This document shows positions 1-7,573 of a stretch of 24,496 nucleotides of DNA, one piece after another; positions within the stretch are counted from its first letter, which is position 1, and the number at the start of each line of letters is the position of its first letter. A program made the position numbers and the translations under genes. The notes below the pieces were generated by a model. The model saw nothing but the letters and a program-made list of their open reading frames with translations. It was not told the origin of the DNA and ran no database searches. The DNA comes from Bacteroidales bacterium UBA1176 (GTDB lineage: Bacteria; Bacteroidota; Bacteroidia; Bacteroidales; WCHB1-69): positions 37,238 through 61,733 of the forward strand of contig DBYW01000029.1 of the NCBI GenBank assembly GCA_002311645.1, written 5' to 3'.

Positions 1-1857
1 TGGCTCATCAACGCCCAAGGCGAAGATGTGGTGGCCGGTATCCGCACCCCCAACCCGCTGAACGACGATACCAAGAACGAGCAGAACAAGCATATGCATT
101 CTATGCAAGAGCTGATGCCCGAAACCTATAAGGAACTCTGCGAGGTGCGCCGCATCCTTGAAGAGAACTACCACGATATGCTCGACATAGAGTTCACCAT
201 CCAAGACGGCAAACTCTATATGCTGCAGTGCCGCGTTGGCAAACGCACCGGCGTGGCCGCTCTCACGATGGCCCTTGATATGCTGAAGGAAGGCCTCATC
301 GACGAGAAGGAAGTAGTGATGCGCCTCACCCCCGAGCAACTCGACGAGCTGCTCCACCCGATTCTCGACACCGCTGACGAGAAGAAGCACACCGTCATCG
401 CCAAGGGTCTGCCTGCAGGTCCTGGTGGTGCCGTGGGTAAAATCGCCCTCACTAGCGAAAAGGCCAAAGAGTATCGCGCCGCCAAGGTGGCCAACGTCCT
501 GGTCCGCGAGGAAACCAACCCCGAAGACGTCGAGGGTATGCGCGCCGCCGACGGCATCCTGACCGCCCGTGGCGGTATGACCTCCCACGCCGCCCTCGTG
601 GCCCGTGGCTGGGGCAAGTGCTGCATCGTGGGCTGCGACGCCGTGAAGATCGACCTCGAGAACGGCATCGTCAAGATCGGCGACCAGCAGTTCAAGGAGG
701 GTGACACTATCAGCCTGAACGGCTCCAAGGGCTGGGTCTATGCCGAGCCTGTGGGTATGATCAACGCCACCGAGAACCCGCTCTTCCAGCAATTTATGGC
801 GCTGGTTGACAAATACCGCAAGATGGGTGTCCGCACCAACGCCGACAACCCCGAAGATGCCCAGAACGCCGTCAACTTCGGCGCCGAGGGTATCGGCTTG
901 TTCCGTATCGAGCATATGTTCTATGGCAAGAACAGCGAAGAGCCTCTGGCCAAGCTGCGCAATATGATCCTCGCCAACACCACCGAGGAGCGCGTGGCCG
1001 CCCTCAACGAGTTGGAGCCGTACATCAAGAACGCTGCCAAGGGCACACTGAAGGTTTTGGACGGCAAGCCGCTTACCTTCCGCTTGATGGACCCGCCTTT
1101 GCACGAGTTTGTGCCTCACACTGAGGAAAAACAGCGCGCCCTCGCCCAGGAGCGTGGCATCAGCTTCGAAGAAATCAAGAAGCGCATCGACGCCCTCAAC
1201 GAAGTGAACCCGATGATGGGTCTGCGCGGCGTCCGTCTCGGCATCGTCTATCCCGAAATCACCGAGACCCAGTTCCGCGCCCTGTTCCAGGCCACCGCTG
1301 AATTGATGACGGAAGGTTTCGACCCGCATCTCGAGATTATGGTCCCGCTCACCATCAACGTCAAGGAGCTTGAGCACCAGAAGGCCATCGCCGACCGCGT
1401 GAAAGCAGAGGTGGAAGCCAAGTTCAACGTGAAGATCGAGTACCTCTACGGCACGATGATCGAGATTCCGCGCGCCACCCTCGTGGCCGACCAGATCGCC
1501 AGCGTGGCCCAGTTCTTCAGCTTCGGCACCAACGACCTGACGCAAATGACGTTCGGCTTCAGCCGCGACGACGTGAACGCCATCGTGAAGGACTACATCG
1601 AGGAGAAGATCATCCCCGCCGATCCGTTCAACACCCTCGACCAGGAAGGCGTCGGCCAACTGGTGAAACTCGGTGTGGAGCGTGGTCGTGGCCAACGCGC
1701 CAACCTCAAGTGCGGTGTCTGCGGTGAACACGGCGGCGACCCTGCTTCCGTGCATTTCTTCTACAAGGCCGGTTTGAACTACGTCAGCTGCTCGCCGTTC
1801 CGCGTGCCCGTCGCACGTCTGGCTGCAGCCCAAGCCGCCATCGAGGAAGAAAGATAA
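1..1857 (+). CDS. ppdK: Pyruvate, phosphate dikinase, C-terminal two thirds (5' partial)
   Basis: The enzyme interconverts pyruvate, ATP and phosphate with PEP, AMP and pyrophosphate in cytosolic central carbon metabolism. The frame is open from base 1, so the gene begins upstream; 618 codons are visible against roughly 900 in the family, and the missing part is most of the ATP-grasp domain. What remains reads in order: the end of the nucleotide-binding domain (GEDVVAGIRTP at the left edge), the swivelling phosphohistidine domain with GGMTSHAALVARG (catalytic His codon at 586-588), and the PEP/pyruvate TIM barrel with NPMMGLRGVRLGI, SFGTNDLTQMTFGFSRDD and CGVCGEHGGDP (catalytic Cys codon at 1720-1722). 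All catalytic residues expected in this part are present, so the gene looks intact here. It ends in TAA, followed by a palindrome and T-run, and converges with lolA. Confidence 0.97.
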   Translation, partial: WLINAQGEDVVAGIRTPNPLNDDTKNEQNKHMHSMQELMPETYKELCEVRRILEENYHDMLDIEFTIQDGKLYMLQCRVGKRTGVAALTMALDMLKEGLIDEKEVVMRLTPEQLDELLHPILDTADEKKHTVIAKGLPAGPGGAVGKIALTSEKAKEYRAAKVANVLVREETNPEDVEGMRAADGILTARGGMTSHAALVARGWGKCCIVGCDAVKIDLENGIVKIGDQQFKEGDTISLNGSKGWVYAEPVGMINATENPLFQQFMALVDKYRKMGVRTNADNPEDAQNAVNFGAEGIGLFRIEHMFYGKNSEEPLAKLRNMILANTTEERVAALNELEPYIKNAAKGTLKVLDGKPLTFRLMDPPLHEFVPHTEEKQRALAQERGISFEEIKKRIDALNEVNPMMGLRGVRLGIVYPEITETQFRALFQATAELMTEGFDPHLEIMVPLTINVKELEHQKAIADRVKAEVEAKFNVKIEYLYGTMIEIPRATLVADQIASVAQFFSFGTNDLTQMTFGFSRDDVNAIVKDYIEEKIIPADPFNTLDQEGVGQLVKLGVERGRGQRANLKCGVCGEHGGDPASVHFFYKAGLNYVSCSPFRVPVARLAAAQAAIEEER

Positions 1858-1887
1858 TCCTTGGATTAGATAATCCCGTAATATATT

Positions 1888-1915
1888 GTAGAGACGCAGT
1901 GCACTGCGTCTCTAC
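1888..1915. repeat. 28-bp perfect palindrome, dispersed-element candidate
   Basis: The left half is GTAGAGACGCAGTG and the right half is its exact reverse complement, with no unpaired centre. It lies between the convergent ppdK and lolA genes. A degenerate copy of the same length (20 of 28 positions identical) lies at 23124-23151, which suggests a dispersed REP-like element rather than a one-off terminator. Confidence 0.75.
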
Positions 1916-1923
1916 TTTTTTTT
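1888..1923 (+). terminator. Rho-independent terminator of ppdK
   Basis: The 28-bp palindrome folds into a long stem and is followed directly by eight T residues (1916-1923) on the plus strand, 30 bases after the ppdK stop. On the minus strand the stem is followed by an A/T-rich stretch, so it may also weakly stop lolA transcripts. Confidence 0.75.
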
Positions 1924-1939
1924 GTCGCATTATGCCCAA

Positions 1940-1958
1940 TTCTTCAGAATCTGAAGAA
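1940..1958 (-). terminator. Hairpin downstream of lolA, possible terminator
   Basis: An 8-bp perfect stem (TTCTTCAG / CTGAAGAA) closes a 3-base loop, 11 bases past the lolA stop codon. There is no long T-run after it on the minus strand, so terminator function is only a suggestion. Confidence 0.4.
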
Positions 1959-1969
1959 AATTAAAGAGA

Positions 1970-2617
1970 TTACCTCATATCGTTGACCTCAACCCCCGGA
2001 TACTTGCTTTTGTCAAAGGTGAAATAGTTGTCGGGGAAGGTCGCGTTCGAGTTGAACTGCTCGATATAATAGGTGTAAATCGTGTTGTCCTTTTCATACA
2101 AGGCGATCCGTACAATTTGGTTGTTGGTTTTGTTGACAAACAGACGAATGCGGTAGTACGATTGGGCCGCTTTAGGCGTCAGGTCTATGAGAGCCGTAGA
2201 GACATTGTTGATATATTCGTCGCGAATGTATTTGGCCCGGAACTGCTTTTCCCAATTCTTGAGAAGAAGCTTGGGGTTCATCATGTTATCGTCGTCTTCG
2301 GAATCGTATTCGAAGATGGAGACCTCGTTGGTGGATTTCTGGTAGTTCCAGATGGATTCGCCGTCGCAATAGAACTCCTGGCCATTGTAAGTGGCGCGGT
2401 ACTTGCTCCCCTTCAGGGCAAAATCGCCCTGCGACGAACTCAAAGTCTTGCTGTCTTTGGTGACTTTCAAGGTATAGTGAAACTTCATTGCACTGAATCC
2501 CTGATATTTAGAAGACACCGCACGCATCAGTTCCGTGGCACCGCCATCGGTATTCTGGGCCCATCCACAGCCAATGAGGCACATAAGAATCAGCGTAAAA
2601 AGGGTTCTGTTTTTCAT
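1970..2617 (-). CDS. lolA: LolA-like outer-membrane lipoprotein carrier protein
   Basis: LolA carries lipoproteins across the periplasm from the inner-membrane LolCDE complex to the outer membrane. I chose the ATG at 2617 (215 residues) because it directly precedes a signal sequence (MKNRTLFTLILMCLIGC); an ATG two codons upstream at 2623 is equally possible, and a longer open frame reaches 2659. The mature part has the LolA pattern: an early helix ending in SSKYQGFSAMKFHYTLKV, then alternating beta strands such as KGSKYRATYNGQEFYCDGES and a C-terminal NQIVRIALYEKDNTIYTY. The gene lies about 70 bases downstream of ftsK on the same strand, the order also known from E. coli, with no promoter box of its own in the gap. 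The oddity is that the signal sequence contains LIGC, a plausible lipobox, although classical LolA is soluble. Family assignment is firm; the exact anchoring is not. Confidence 0.88.
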   Translation of the reverse strand: MKNRTLFTLILMCLIGCGWAQNTDGGATELMRAVSSKYQGFSAMKFHYTLKVTKDSKTLSSSQGDFALKGSKYRATYNGQEFYCDGESIWNYQKSTNEVSIFEYDSEDDDNMMNPKLLLKNWEKQFRAKYIRDEYINNVSTALIDLTPKAAQSYYRIRLFVNKTNNQIVRIALYEKDNTIYTYYIEQFNSNATFPDNYFTFDKSKYPGVEVNDMR

Positions 2618-2686
2618 TTCCATTAAATTTATCGGCAAAAAAACGATGGATAGAATCAATTATTATGCCAAAGTTTAACAATGTGC

Positions 2687-5341
2687 CTACAACATCCCTT
2701 TGTCGGCCAGCAACTGTCGCAACTGCGTCTCGGTCTTGATGATGACCTCGCGGGGTTTGCTGCCCTTGGCGGGACCCACGATGCCGAACTCCTCCAATTG
2801 GTCCATAATACGGCCGGCGCGGTTGTAGCCGAGTTTCATACGGCGCTGGATGTTGGAGGTGGAGCCCTGCTGGGTCTGCACGGTCAGCACGGCAGCATCC
2901 ACAAAGAGCGGGTCGATTTCGCCCGAAGAGGGCTCGTCGTCAAAGTTGGTGTCGCCACTGTCGCTGCCGGGCTCTGGCACATCGGGCAGCTCGTAAGGAT
3001 CAAGCAGCGGCGAGAGTTCCGATTTCTCCTCGATGTAGGTGGCGATTTTCTCCACCTCCGGGGTATCGACAAAGGCGCACTGGAGGCGCACCACGTCGCT
3101 GCCAGTGGAGATGAGCATATCGCCCTTGCCGATGAGCTGGTTGGCGCCGGTGTTGTCAAGGATCGTGCGGGAGTCCACACTCGACTGCACACGGAAGGCG
3201 ATACGGGCGGGGAAGTTGGCCTTGATACTGCCGGTGATGATGTTGACGGAGGGACGCTGCGTAGCGATGACCAGATGGATGCCGATGGCACGGGCCAACT
3301 GGGCCAGACGGGCCAGCGGCTGCTCCACCTCGCGCCCCGCGGTCATAATCAAGTCGCCGAACTCATCGATAATCAGCACAATGTAGGGCAGGTAACGGTG
3401 TCCCATCGCGGGAGAAAGCTCGCGGGCGCAGAACTTGGCGTTGTACTCCTTGATATTGCGCATCTTAGCCATTTTCAGCAGGTCGTAGCGGTCATCCATC
3501 TCCTTGCAGAGGGAGTTGAGCGTGCGCACCACCTTCTTCGTGTCGGTGATGATGGCGTCGCCGTTGTCGGGCAACTTGGCCAGGTAGTAGTTTTCGATGA
3601 CAGAGTAGAGCGTGAACTCCACCTTCTTGGGGTCCACCAGCACGAACTTCATCTCGCAAGGATGCTTGGTATAGAGGAGTGAGGTGATGATGGCATTGAG
3701 GCCCACAGACTTACCCTGACCGGTGGCGCCTGCCACCAGCAGATGCGGCATCTTGGCCAGATCGACCACGAAAGGCTCATTGCTGATGGTGCGGCCCAAT
3801 CCGATGGGCAGGGCGTAATTGTTGTTCTGGAACTTGTCGGAGGTGATGATCTCCTTCATCGAGACGATGTTGGCGTTCTTGTTGGGCACCTCGATACCGA
3901 TGGTGCCGCGGCCGGGAATGGGCGCGATAATACGGATGCCGAGCGCCGCGAGGCTCAGGGCGATATCGTCCTCCAGGTTCTTGATTTTGCTAATGCGCAC
4001 GCCCTCGGCGGGCACAATCTCGTACAGAGTGACCGTCGGGCCCACAGTGGCGCTGATACGGCGGATGGGGATGCTGAAACTGTTCAGCGTGGATTCGATG
4101 CGCTTCTTGTTGTCCAGCAGCTCGCGCTTCATCAGCTCCTCGTTGGCCTCCTTGGCGGGATAGTCGTTCAGCAGGTCGATAGGCGGGAACTCGTAGGTGG
4201 AGAGCTCTGCGCGAGGGTCGAAGGGTGGCAGGTTGCGCACCTCCTCGGGTGTGAGGGTGCGAGGCTCTTCCGACAATTCCACCGCATTTCCGGCTTCCGG
4301 GTCATCGGACACCTTTTCGGGTTCGGGAAGGCTGTTCTCCTTTTGGCTCACCCACTCGAACGGGACCTCCTCCGGCTCAAGCTCAGATGCCTCCGGTGTC
4401 GGTTTTGTCGGGGTCTCCATCTTGCGGGCCTGTTCGATCTCCCAAGTAGTGGTCTTGCTGCCAAACTCCTTGCTCAGACAGCCGTGGTCGGAAATATAAA
4501 GGTCGTCGAGGTCTTCATGTGTGGAAGGCTCATCCGTCACTTTGTTATCCTTTCCTTTTTTATTGCGGCGATTACGACGTTCCGAAGCCACTTCCGCATC
4601 GGGATCATTCTGGTTGAGATTCACTATGGATTGTTGCAGCTGGTCGAAAGATGCGACGGAGAAATCCTTGAGGGCGAGGACAAACGGCCGGTAGAAGATA
4701 ATCAGGATGATGGCGAGCAGAGCGATGATGGCGAGCACGGCCACTATGGTGCCGAGATGCATGAGGCCTTCTGCGGCATAATTGCCAAAAGCGCCCGCGA
4801 TGAAAGTGTTCTTACCGTTGCGAAAGAACATGCCCAACACCAAAGAGATCCAGGACATGGTGACCAACATATTCAAGGTTGTCTTGAACAGGGGCAGGGG
4901 GCGCAGCTTGAAAGTCAGGGCAAATCCATATAGGAAAAAGAGAACCGGAAATCCGATGGAAACGACGCCGAAGAGTTGTGTGACAAAGAAATAAGAGAGG
5001 TAGGCGCCCAGGCCATGGGCGGCATTTTTGGGTGTCACGGCATCGTGGTCGCCATTCACGTATGTGATGTTATTGTGGGCGTTGAAATAGAAGGATATGA
5101 TGGAAATGATGAGCAGGATGGCGAAGGTCATCAGGATGACGCCATAGATTTGACGGGCGTGTTCACCCGACACGGCTTTCCAAAAGCCACCAGAGCCAGA
5201 ACTCTTGGGGGCATCCTTGGCCTTGCTTTTTTTGCCTTTCGGCGCCTTTGCCTTATGCTGTGCCTTGGCATTGCGCGTGATGGTAGTGGTATTGCGCCGA
5301 TTGTTTGATTTGCTTGATACAACGTGATTTATTACTTTCAT
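2687..5341 (-). CDS. ftsK: DNA translocase FtsK/SpoIIIE family
   Basis: This septum-located ATPase pumps chromosomal DNA and coordinates dimer resolution with division. I chose the ATG at 5341 (884 residues) because a good -7 promoter box lies just upstream at 5387-5394, inside the longer open frame that reaches 5428. The N-terminus is Lys-rich and cytoplasmic, followed by four membrane segments (about 66-86, 118-143, 156-173, 194-217) and an acidic, proline-rich linker to about residue 410. The motor domain has Walker A GATGQGKS (538-545) and Walker B LIIDEFGDL with D659/E660. The C-terminal 70 residues form the winged-helix gamma domain that reads KOPS (DPLFVDAAVLTV onward, NIQRRMKLGYNRAGRIMDQL). 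All parts are complete. The gene is transcribed towards lolA and away from exbB. Confidence 0.97.
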   Translation of the reverse strand: MKVINHVVSSKSNNRRNTTTITRNAKAQHKAKAPKGKKSKAKDAPKSSGSGGFWKAVSGEHARQIYGVILMTFAILLIISIISFYFNAHNNITYVNGDHDAVTPKNAAHGLGAYLSYFFVTQLFGVVSIGFPVLFFLYGFALTFKLRPLPLFKTTLNMLVTMSWISLVLGMFFRNGKNTFIAGAFGNYAAEGLMHLGTIVAVLAIIALLAIILIIFYRPFVLALKDFSVASFDQLQQSIVNLNQNDPDAEVASERRNRRNKKGKDNKVTDEPSTHEDLDDLYISDHGCLSKEFGSKTTTWEIEQARKMETPTKPTPEASELEPEEVPFEWVSQKENSLPEPEKVSDDPEAGNAVELSEEPRTLTPEEVRNLPPFDPRAELSTYEFPPIDLLNDYPAKEANEELMKRELLDNKKRIESTLNSFSIPIRRISATVGPTVTLYEIVPAEGVRISKIKNLEDDIALSLAALGIRIIAPIPGRGTIGIEVPNKNANIVSMKEIITSDKFQNNNYALPIGLGRTISNEPFVVDLAKMPHLLVAGATGQGKSVGLNAIITSLLYTKHPCEMKFVLVDPKKVEFTLYSVIENYYLAKLPDNGDAIITDTKKVVRTLNSLCKEMDDRYDLLKMAKMRNIKEYNAKFCARELSPAMGHRYLPYIVLIIDEFGDLIMTAGREVEQPLARLAQLARAIGIHLVIATQRPSVNIITGSIKANFPARIAFRVQSSVDSRTILDNTGANQLIGKGDMLISTGSDVVRLQCAFVDTPEVEKIATYIEEKSELSPLLDPYELPDVPEPGSDSGDTNFDDEPSSGEIDPLFVDAAVLTVQTQQGSTSNIQRRMKLGYNRAGRIMDQLEEFGIVGPAKGSKPREVIIKTETQLRQLLADKGML

Positions 5342-5386
5342 TGTGCGAAAGAGGGTGTCAAAGGATGATTTTTTGCTAATGAACGA

Positions 5387-5394
5387 CAAAAGTA
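5387..5394 (-). promoter_or_regulatory. Bacteroidetes-type -7 box for ftsK
   Basis: The minus strand reads TACTTTTG, an exact match to TAnnTTTG, about 45 bases upstream of the ftsK ATG. No clear -33 TTTG is visible. Its position supports the start at 5341 over the longer open frame. Confidence 0.5.
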
Positions 5395-5495
5395 CACAAT
5401 TTACAAGGTTTTCTTTCGTTAATTCCAAAAGAATATAAACAATGACATGTTAGAAAAAAAGGGCGCAAACAATTATACTTTTTCAAAATAGATAC

Positions 5496-5503
5496 TATTT
5501 TTG
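5496..5503 (+). promoter_or_regulatory. Bacteroidetes-type -7 box for exbB
   Basis: The plus strand reads TATTTTTG, matching TAnnTTTG, 16 bases before the exbB ATG. The predicted leader would be only about 10 bases from this ATG, or about 22 from the in-frame ATG at 5532. The -33 region is T-rich but has no exact TTTG. Confidence 0.45.
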
Positions 5504-5519
5504 CTGAAATTTTTGTAAT

Positions 5520-6215
5520 ATGAATCATTTGATGTTTTTGCAGGCCGTTCAGGCCGAGACAGCGGTGGCCAACCAGGCTCCGCAAGTGAGCGAGACCTCT
5601 TATTTTCAACTTGTCTTCGCCCTCAACAGTTTGTGGATCATGATTCCGCTGTTTTTAATGTTGGGCTTTGCCATCTATCTGTTTGTCAAGAAATTCATGA
5701 TCCTCAACCGTGCATCCAAGGAGGAATACAATTTCATGAACAACATCCGCGATTTCATTCACGACGGAAAGCTGGATTCTGCGGTCGCGTTGTGCAAAAG
5801 TACCGAAAACCCGTCCGCACGCTTGATTGAGAAGGGACTTTCGCGCATCGGGCGTCCGCTGGACGACATCCGCACGGCCGTCGAGAACGAGGGCAACATC
5901 GAGGTGGGCCGCCTTGAGAAAGGTGTCTCCGCTTTGGCCACCATCGCCGCCATCGCCCCGATGCTCGGCTTCTTGGGCACCGTCGTGGGCATGGTCTCCG
6001 CCTTCCACAACATGGCCGCCGACCCCAACAACTTCAACATCGGCACCTTGTCATCCGGCATCTACACCGCCATGATCACAACCGTCGCCGGTCTTATCGT
6101 CGGTGTGCTCGCACTCGTGTTCCACAACATGGTCGTCTCCAAAATCTCCAACGTGGTTTACATGCTTGAGATTCGCACCACCGAATTTATGGATCTGCTC
6201 CACGAAAACGCATAA
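5520..6215 (+). CDS. exbB: MotA/TolQ/ExbB family proton channel protein
   Basis: ExbB-type proteins form the inner-membrane pentamer that, with ExbD, converts proton flow into mechanical work on a TonB- or TolA-like partner. The 231-residue protein has the family layout: a first membrane segment at about 37-58 (LWIMIPLFLMLGFAIYLFV), a large cytoplasmic loop, then two segments at about 143-165 (IAAIAPMLGFLGTVVGMVSAF) and 180-205 (TAMITTVAGLIVGVLALVF). The signature APMLGFLGTVVGM is fully preserved. The start at 5520 is the first ATG after the promoter box; M5 at 5532 is an alternative. It is followed 19 bases later by exbD and then by a TonB-like gene, so the three are almost certainly one operon. 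Sequence alone does not decide between ExbB and TolQ; no tolB or pal gene is present nearby. Confidence 0.93.
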   Translation: MNHLMFLQAVQAETAVANQAPQVSETSYFQLVFALNSLWIMIPLFLMLGFAIYLFVKKFMILNRASKEEYNFMNNIRDFIHDGKLDSAVALCKSTENPSARLIEKGLSRIGRPLDDIRTAVENEGNIEVGRLEKGVSALATIAAIAPMLGFLGTVVGMVSAFHNMAADPNNFNIGTLSSGIYTAMITTVAGLIVGVLALVFHNMVVSKISNVVYMLEIRTTEFMDLLHENA

Positions 6216-6234
6216 CCTCTAAACGCCCGGCATC

Positions 6235-6675
6235 ATGGCTATCAAAATGCAAAACAAGATCGACACGACCTTCAGCGCCACCTCCATGTCGGACTTGGTG
6301 TTCCTGTTGTTGATCTTCTTCATGTTAACCTCCACCATGGTATCGCCCAACGCCATCAATCTGGTGTTGCCCAAGAGCGAATCCGACAAGCAGCTGGTGT
6401 CCAAAAACATAGAGGTGTACATCAACGAAGATTTGCTCTATTTCGTCAATCCCGAAGGCTCCAAGGCCCAGCCAATACCATACGACGAGTTACTTCCCGC
6501 CCTGCAAGACGCTGCCGCGCGCGACGACTCCGGCATGCGCTCCATCATCCTGCGCGCAGACAAGAGCGTGCCCGTCGAGAATGTCGTGGCCCTCATGGAC
6601 GTGCTCAACCAACTCAATGAGTCCTATCCCGAAGACGACCGCTATAAAATGGTGCTTGCCACTGAAGGAAAATGA
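6235..6675 (+). CDS. exbD: ExbD/TolR family biopolymer transport protein
   Basis: ExbD/TolR proteins sit inside the ExbB pore and carry the proton-binding aspartate. This 146-residue protein has a short cytoplasmic N-terminus, a single membrane segment SDLVFLLLIFFMLTSTMV with the conserved Asp at residue 20, and a periplasmic domain ending in IILRADKSVPVENVVALMDVLNQL, the usual peptidoglycan-side fold. Length and features are normal for the family. Its TGA stop overlaps the ATG of the next gene in the sequence ATGA (6672-6675), indicating translational coupling with the TonB-like protein. Confidence 0.93.
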   Translation: MAIKMQNKIDTTFSATSMSDLVFLLLIFFMLTSTMVSPNAINLVLPKSESDKQLVSKNIEVYINEDLLYFVNPEGSKAQPIPYDELLPALQDAAARDDSGMRSIILRADKSVPVENVVALMDVLNQLNESYPEDDRYKMVLATEGK

Positions 6676-7379
6676 AGAACAATCTCGACCATAACACCAA
6701 AGACGACCTGATATCCAGCGGCGTATCCATCATCTCGATGATCCTGATCATCGTGTTGCTGATGGTCTTCGGCCTCAAGTCGATCATACCTCCTCCCCCA
6801 CCGAAGAAGACATTTTACGTGGACATTGCCGAGTATGTCGGCGGCGGTGGCGGCGGCGGCACGCCCGAAGCGACCCGAAGCACCCCGCGCGCATCATCAA
6901 GCCCCAACGTGGCCACCCAGAACGCCCAAGACGCGCCTTCCGTGGCCCGCTCCGACAAGCCCACCAACACCCAGAACACCCAACCTGCCGTTTCCACTCC
7001 CAAGCCCGACGAGTCCTCCATGTATCGCGGACGCGGCGGGTCCGGCTCCGGCGGCGGGTCCGGCTCCGGCATCGGCTCGGGCGAAGGGTCCGGCTTAGGC
7101 CCCGGCACGGGCGGCGGTCATAGCGGCGGTGTCGGCTACGGCACCGGCTCCCGCGGCATGATCAACAACATCAACACCACGGTCAGCGAAGAGGGACAAG
7201 TCTGCGTTGAAGTCCACGTCTCCCCCGAAGGAAATGTCCTCTCCGCACGCGTCATCAACACCTCCAAGTTCAAGACCACCATCTCCAACAGCGCCATCCA
7301 AGCGCAATGTATCACGCAAGCCAAACAGGCCCGCTACAAACCAGGCAAGGAAGAATTGCGCGTGATCATTTTCAAATAA
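6672..7379 (+). CDS. TonB/TolA-like energy transducer with glycine-rich linker
   Basis: By position and layout this is the partner that carries force from ExbB/ExbD across the periplasm. The 235-residue protein has a cytoplasmic N-terminus, one membrane anchor (about 20-38, SIISMILIIVLLMVFGLKSI), a short polyproline run (PPPPP), then a long low-complexity region with a run of seven Gly and later Gly-Ser repeats (about residues 117-160). A compact C-terminal domain of about 75 residues follows, with the TonB_C/TolA-like pattern VSEEGQVCVEVHVSPEGNV and a final QARYKPGKEELRVIIF. It overlaps exbD by four bases. The linker is Gly/Ser rich instead of the Pro/Lys of classical TonB or the Ala-rich helix of TolA. 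Two cysteines in the terminal domain (VCVEV and AQCIT) could form a disulfide. Role as transducer is firm; TonB versus TolA is open. Confidence 0.8.
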   Translation: MKNNLDHNTKDDLISSGVSIISMILIIVLLMVFGLKSIIPPPPPKKTFYVDIAEYVGGGGGGGTPEATRSTPRASSSPNVATQNAQDAPSVARSDKPTNTQNTQPAVSTPKPDESSMYRGRGGSGSGGGSGSGIGSGEGSGLGPGTGGGHSGGVGYGTGSRGMINNINTTVSEEGQVCVEVHVSPEGNVLSARVINTSKFKTTISNSAIQAQCITQAKQARYKPGKEELRVIIFK

Positions 7380-7400
7380 CACACGTGGAAAACAAACCCG

Positions 7401-7435
7401 CGACCCCGCACTGCGCCACCGCTTGTGCGGGGTCG
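7401..7435 (+). terminator. 11-bp stem-loop after the exbBD-tonB operon
   Basis: CGACCCCGCAC and GTGCGGGGTCG pair perfectly around a 13-base loop, 21 bases after the transducer stop. No T-run follows, so it is either a rho-dependent or RNA-stabilising hairpin, or a weak terminator. Confidence 0.5.
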
Positions 7436-7523
7436 AATCACTTCTGTCCACCACGACAACCCAAGGGAAAAACGTTAAAAAAAACAAGGATGTTACCCCC
7501 AAACCTTCGAGCCTTGTTGTCTA

Positions 7524-7554
7524 TTGACCTTTTTCTCTTTTTTTTGTATTTTTG
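7524..7554 (+). promoter_or_regulatory. Promoter for the 7574-11922 operon
   Basis: A TATTTTTG box (7547-7554, exact TAnnTTTG) is preceded by TTGAC starting at 7524, about 20 bases upstream, a good Bacteroidetes -33/-7 arrangement. The predicted start of transcription is about a dozen bases before the ATG at 7574. Confidence 0.55.
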
Positions 7555-7573
7555 CCGCTCCTAAAATGGCAAC

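Noticed and set aside
2681..3682. 333-codon plus-strand open frame opposite the ftsK motor domain
   Set aside because: It shows no domain pattern and exactly mirrors conserved ftsK codons.
3743..4933. 396-codon plus-strand open frame opposite ftsK
   Set aside because: Its composition is that of an antisense shadow and the ftsK frame is complete with Walker motifs.
7380..7573. Possible riboswitch ahead of the operon that contains metH
   Set aside because: The spacer has one simple stem-loop and a promoter; no B12-box-like sequence or multi-stem layout is visible, and the likely transcript leader is only about a dozen bases.
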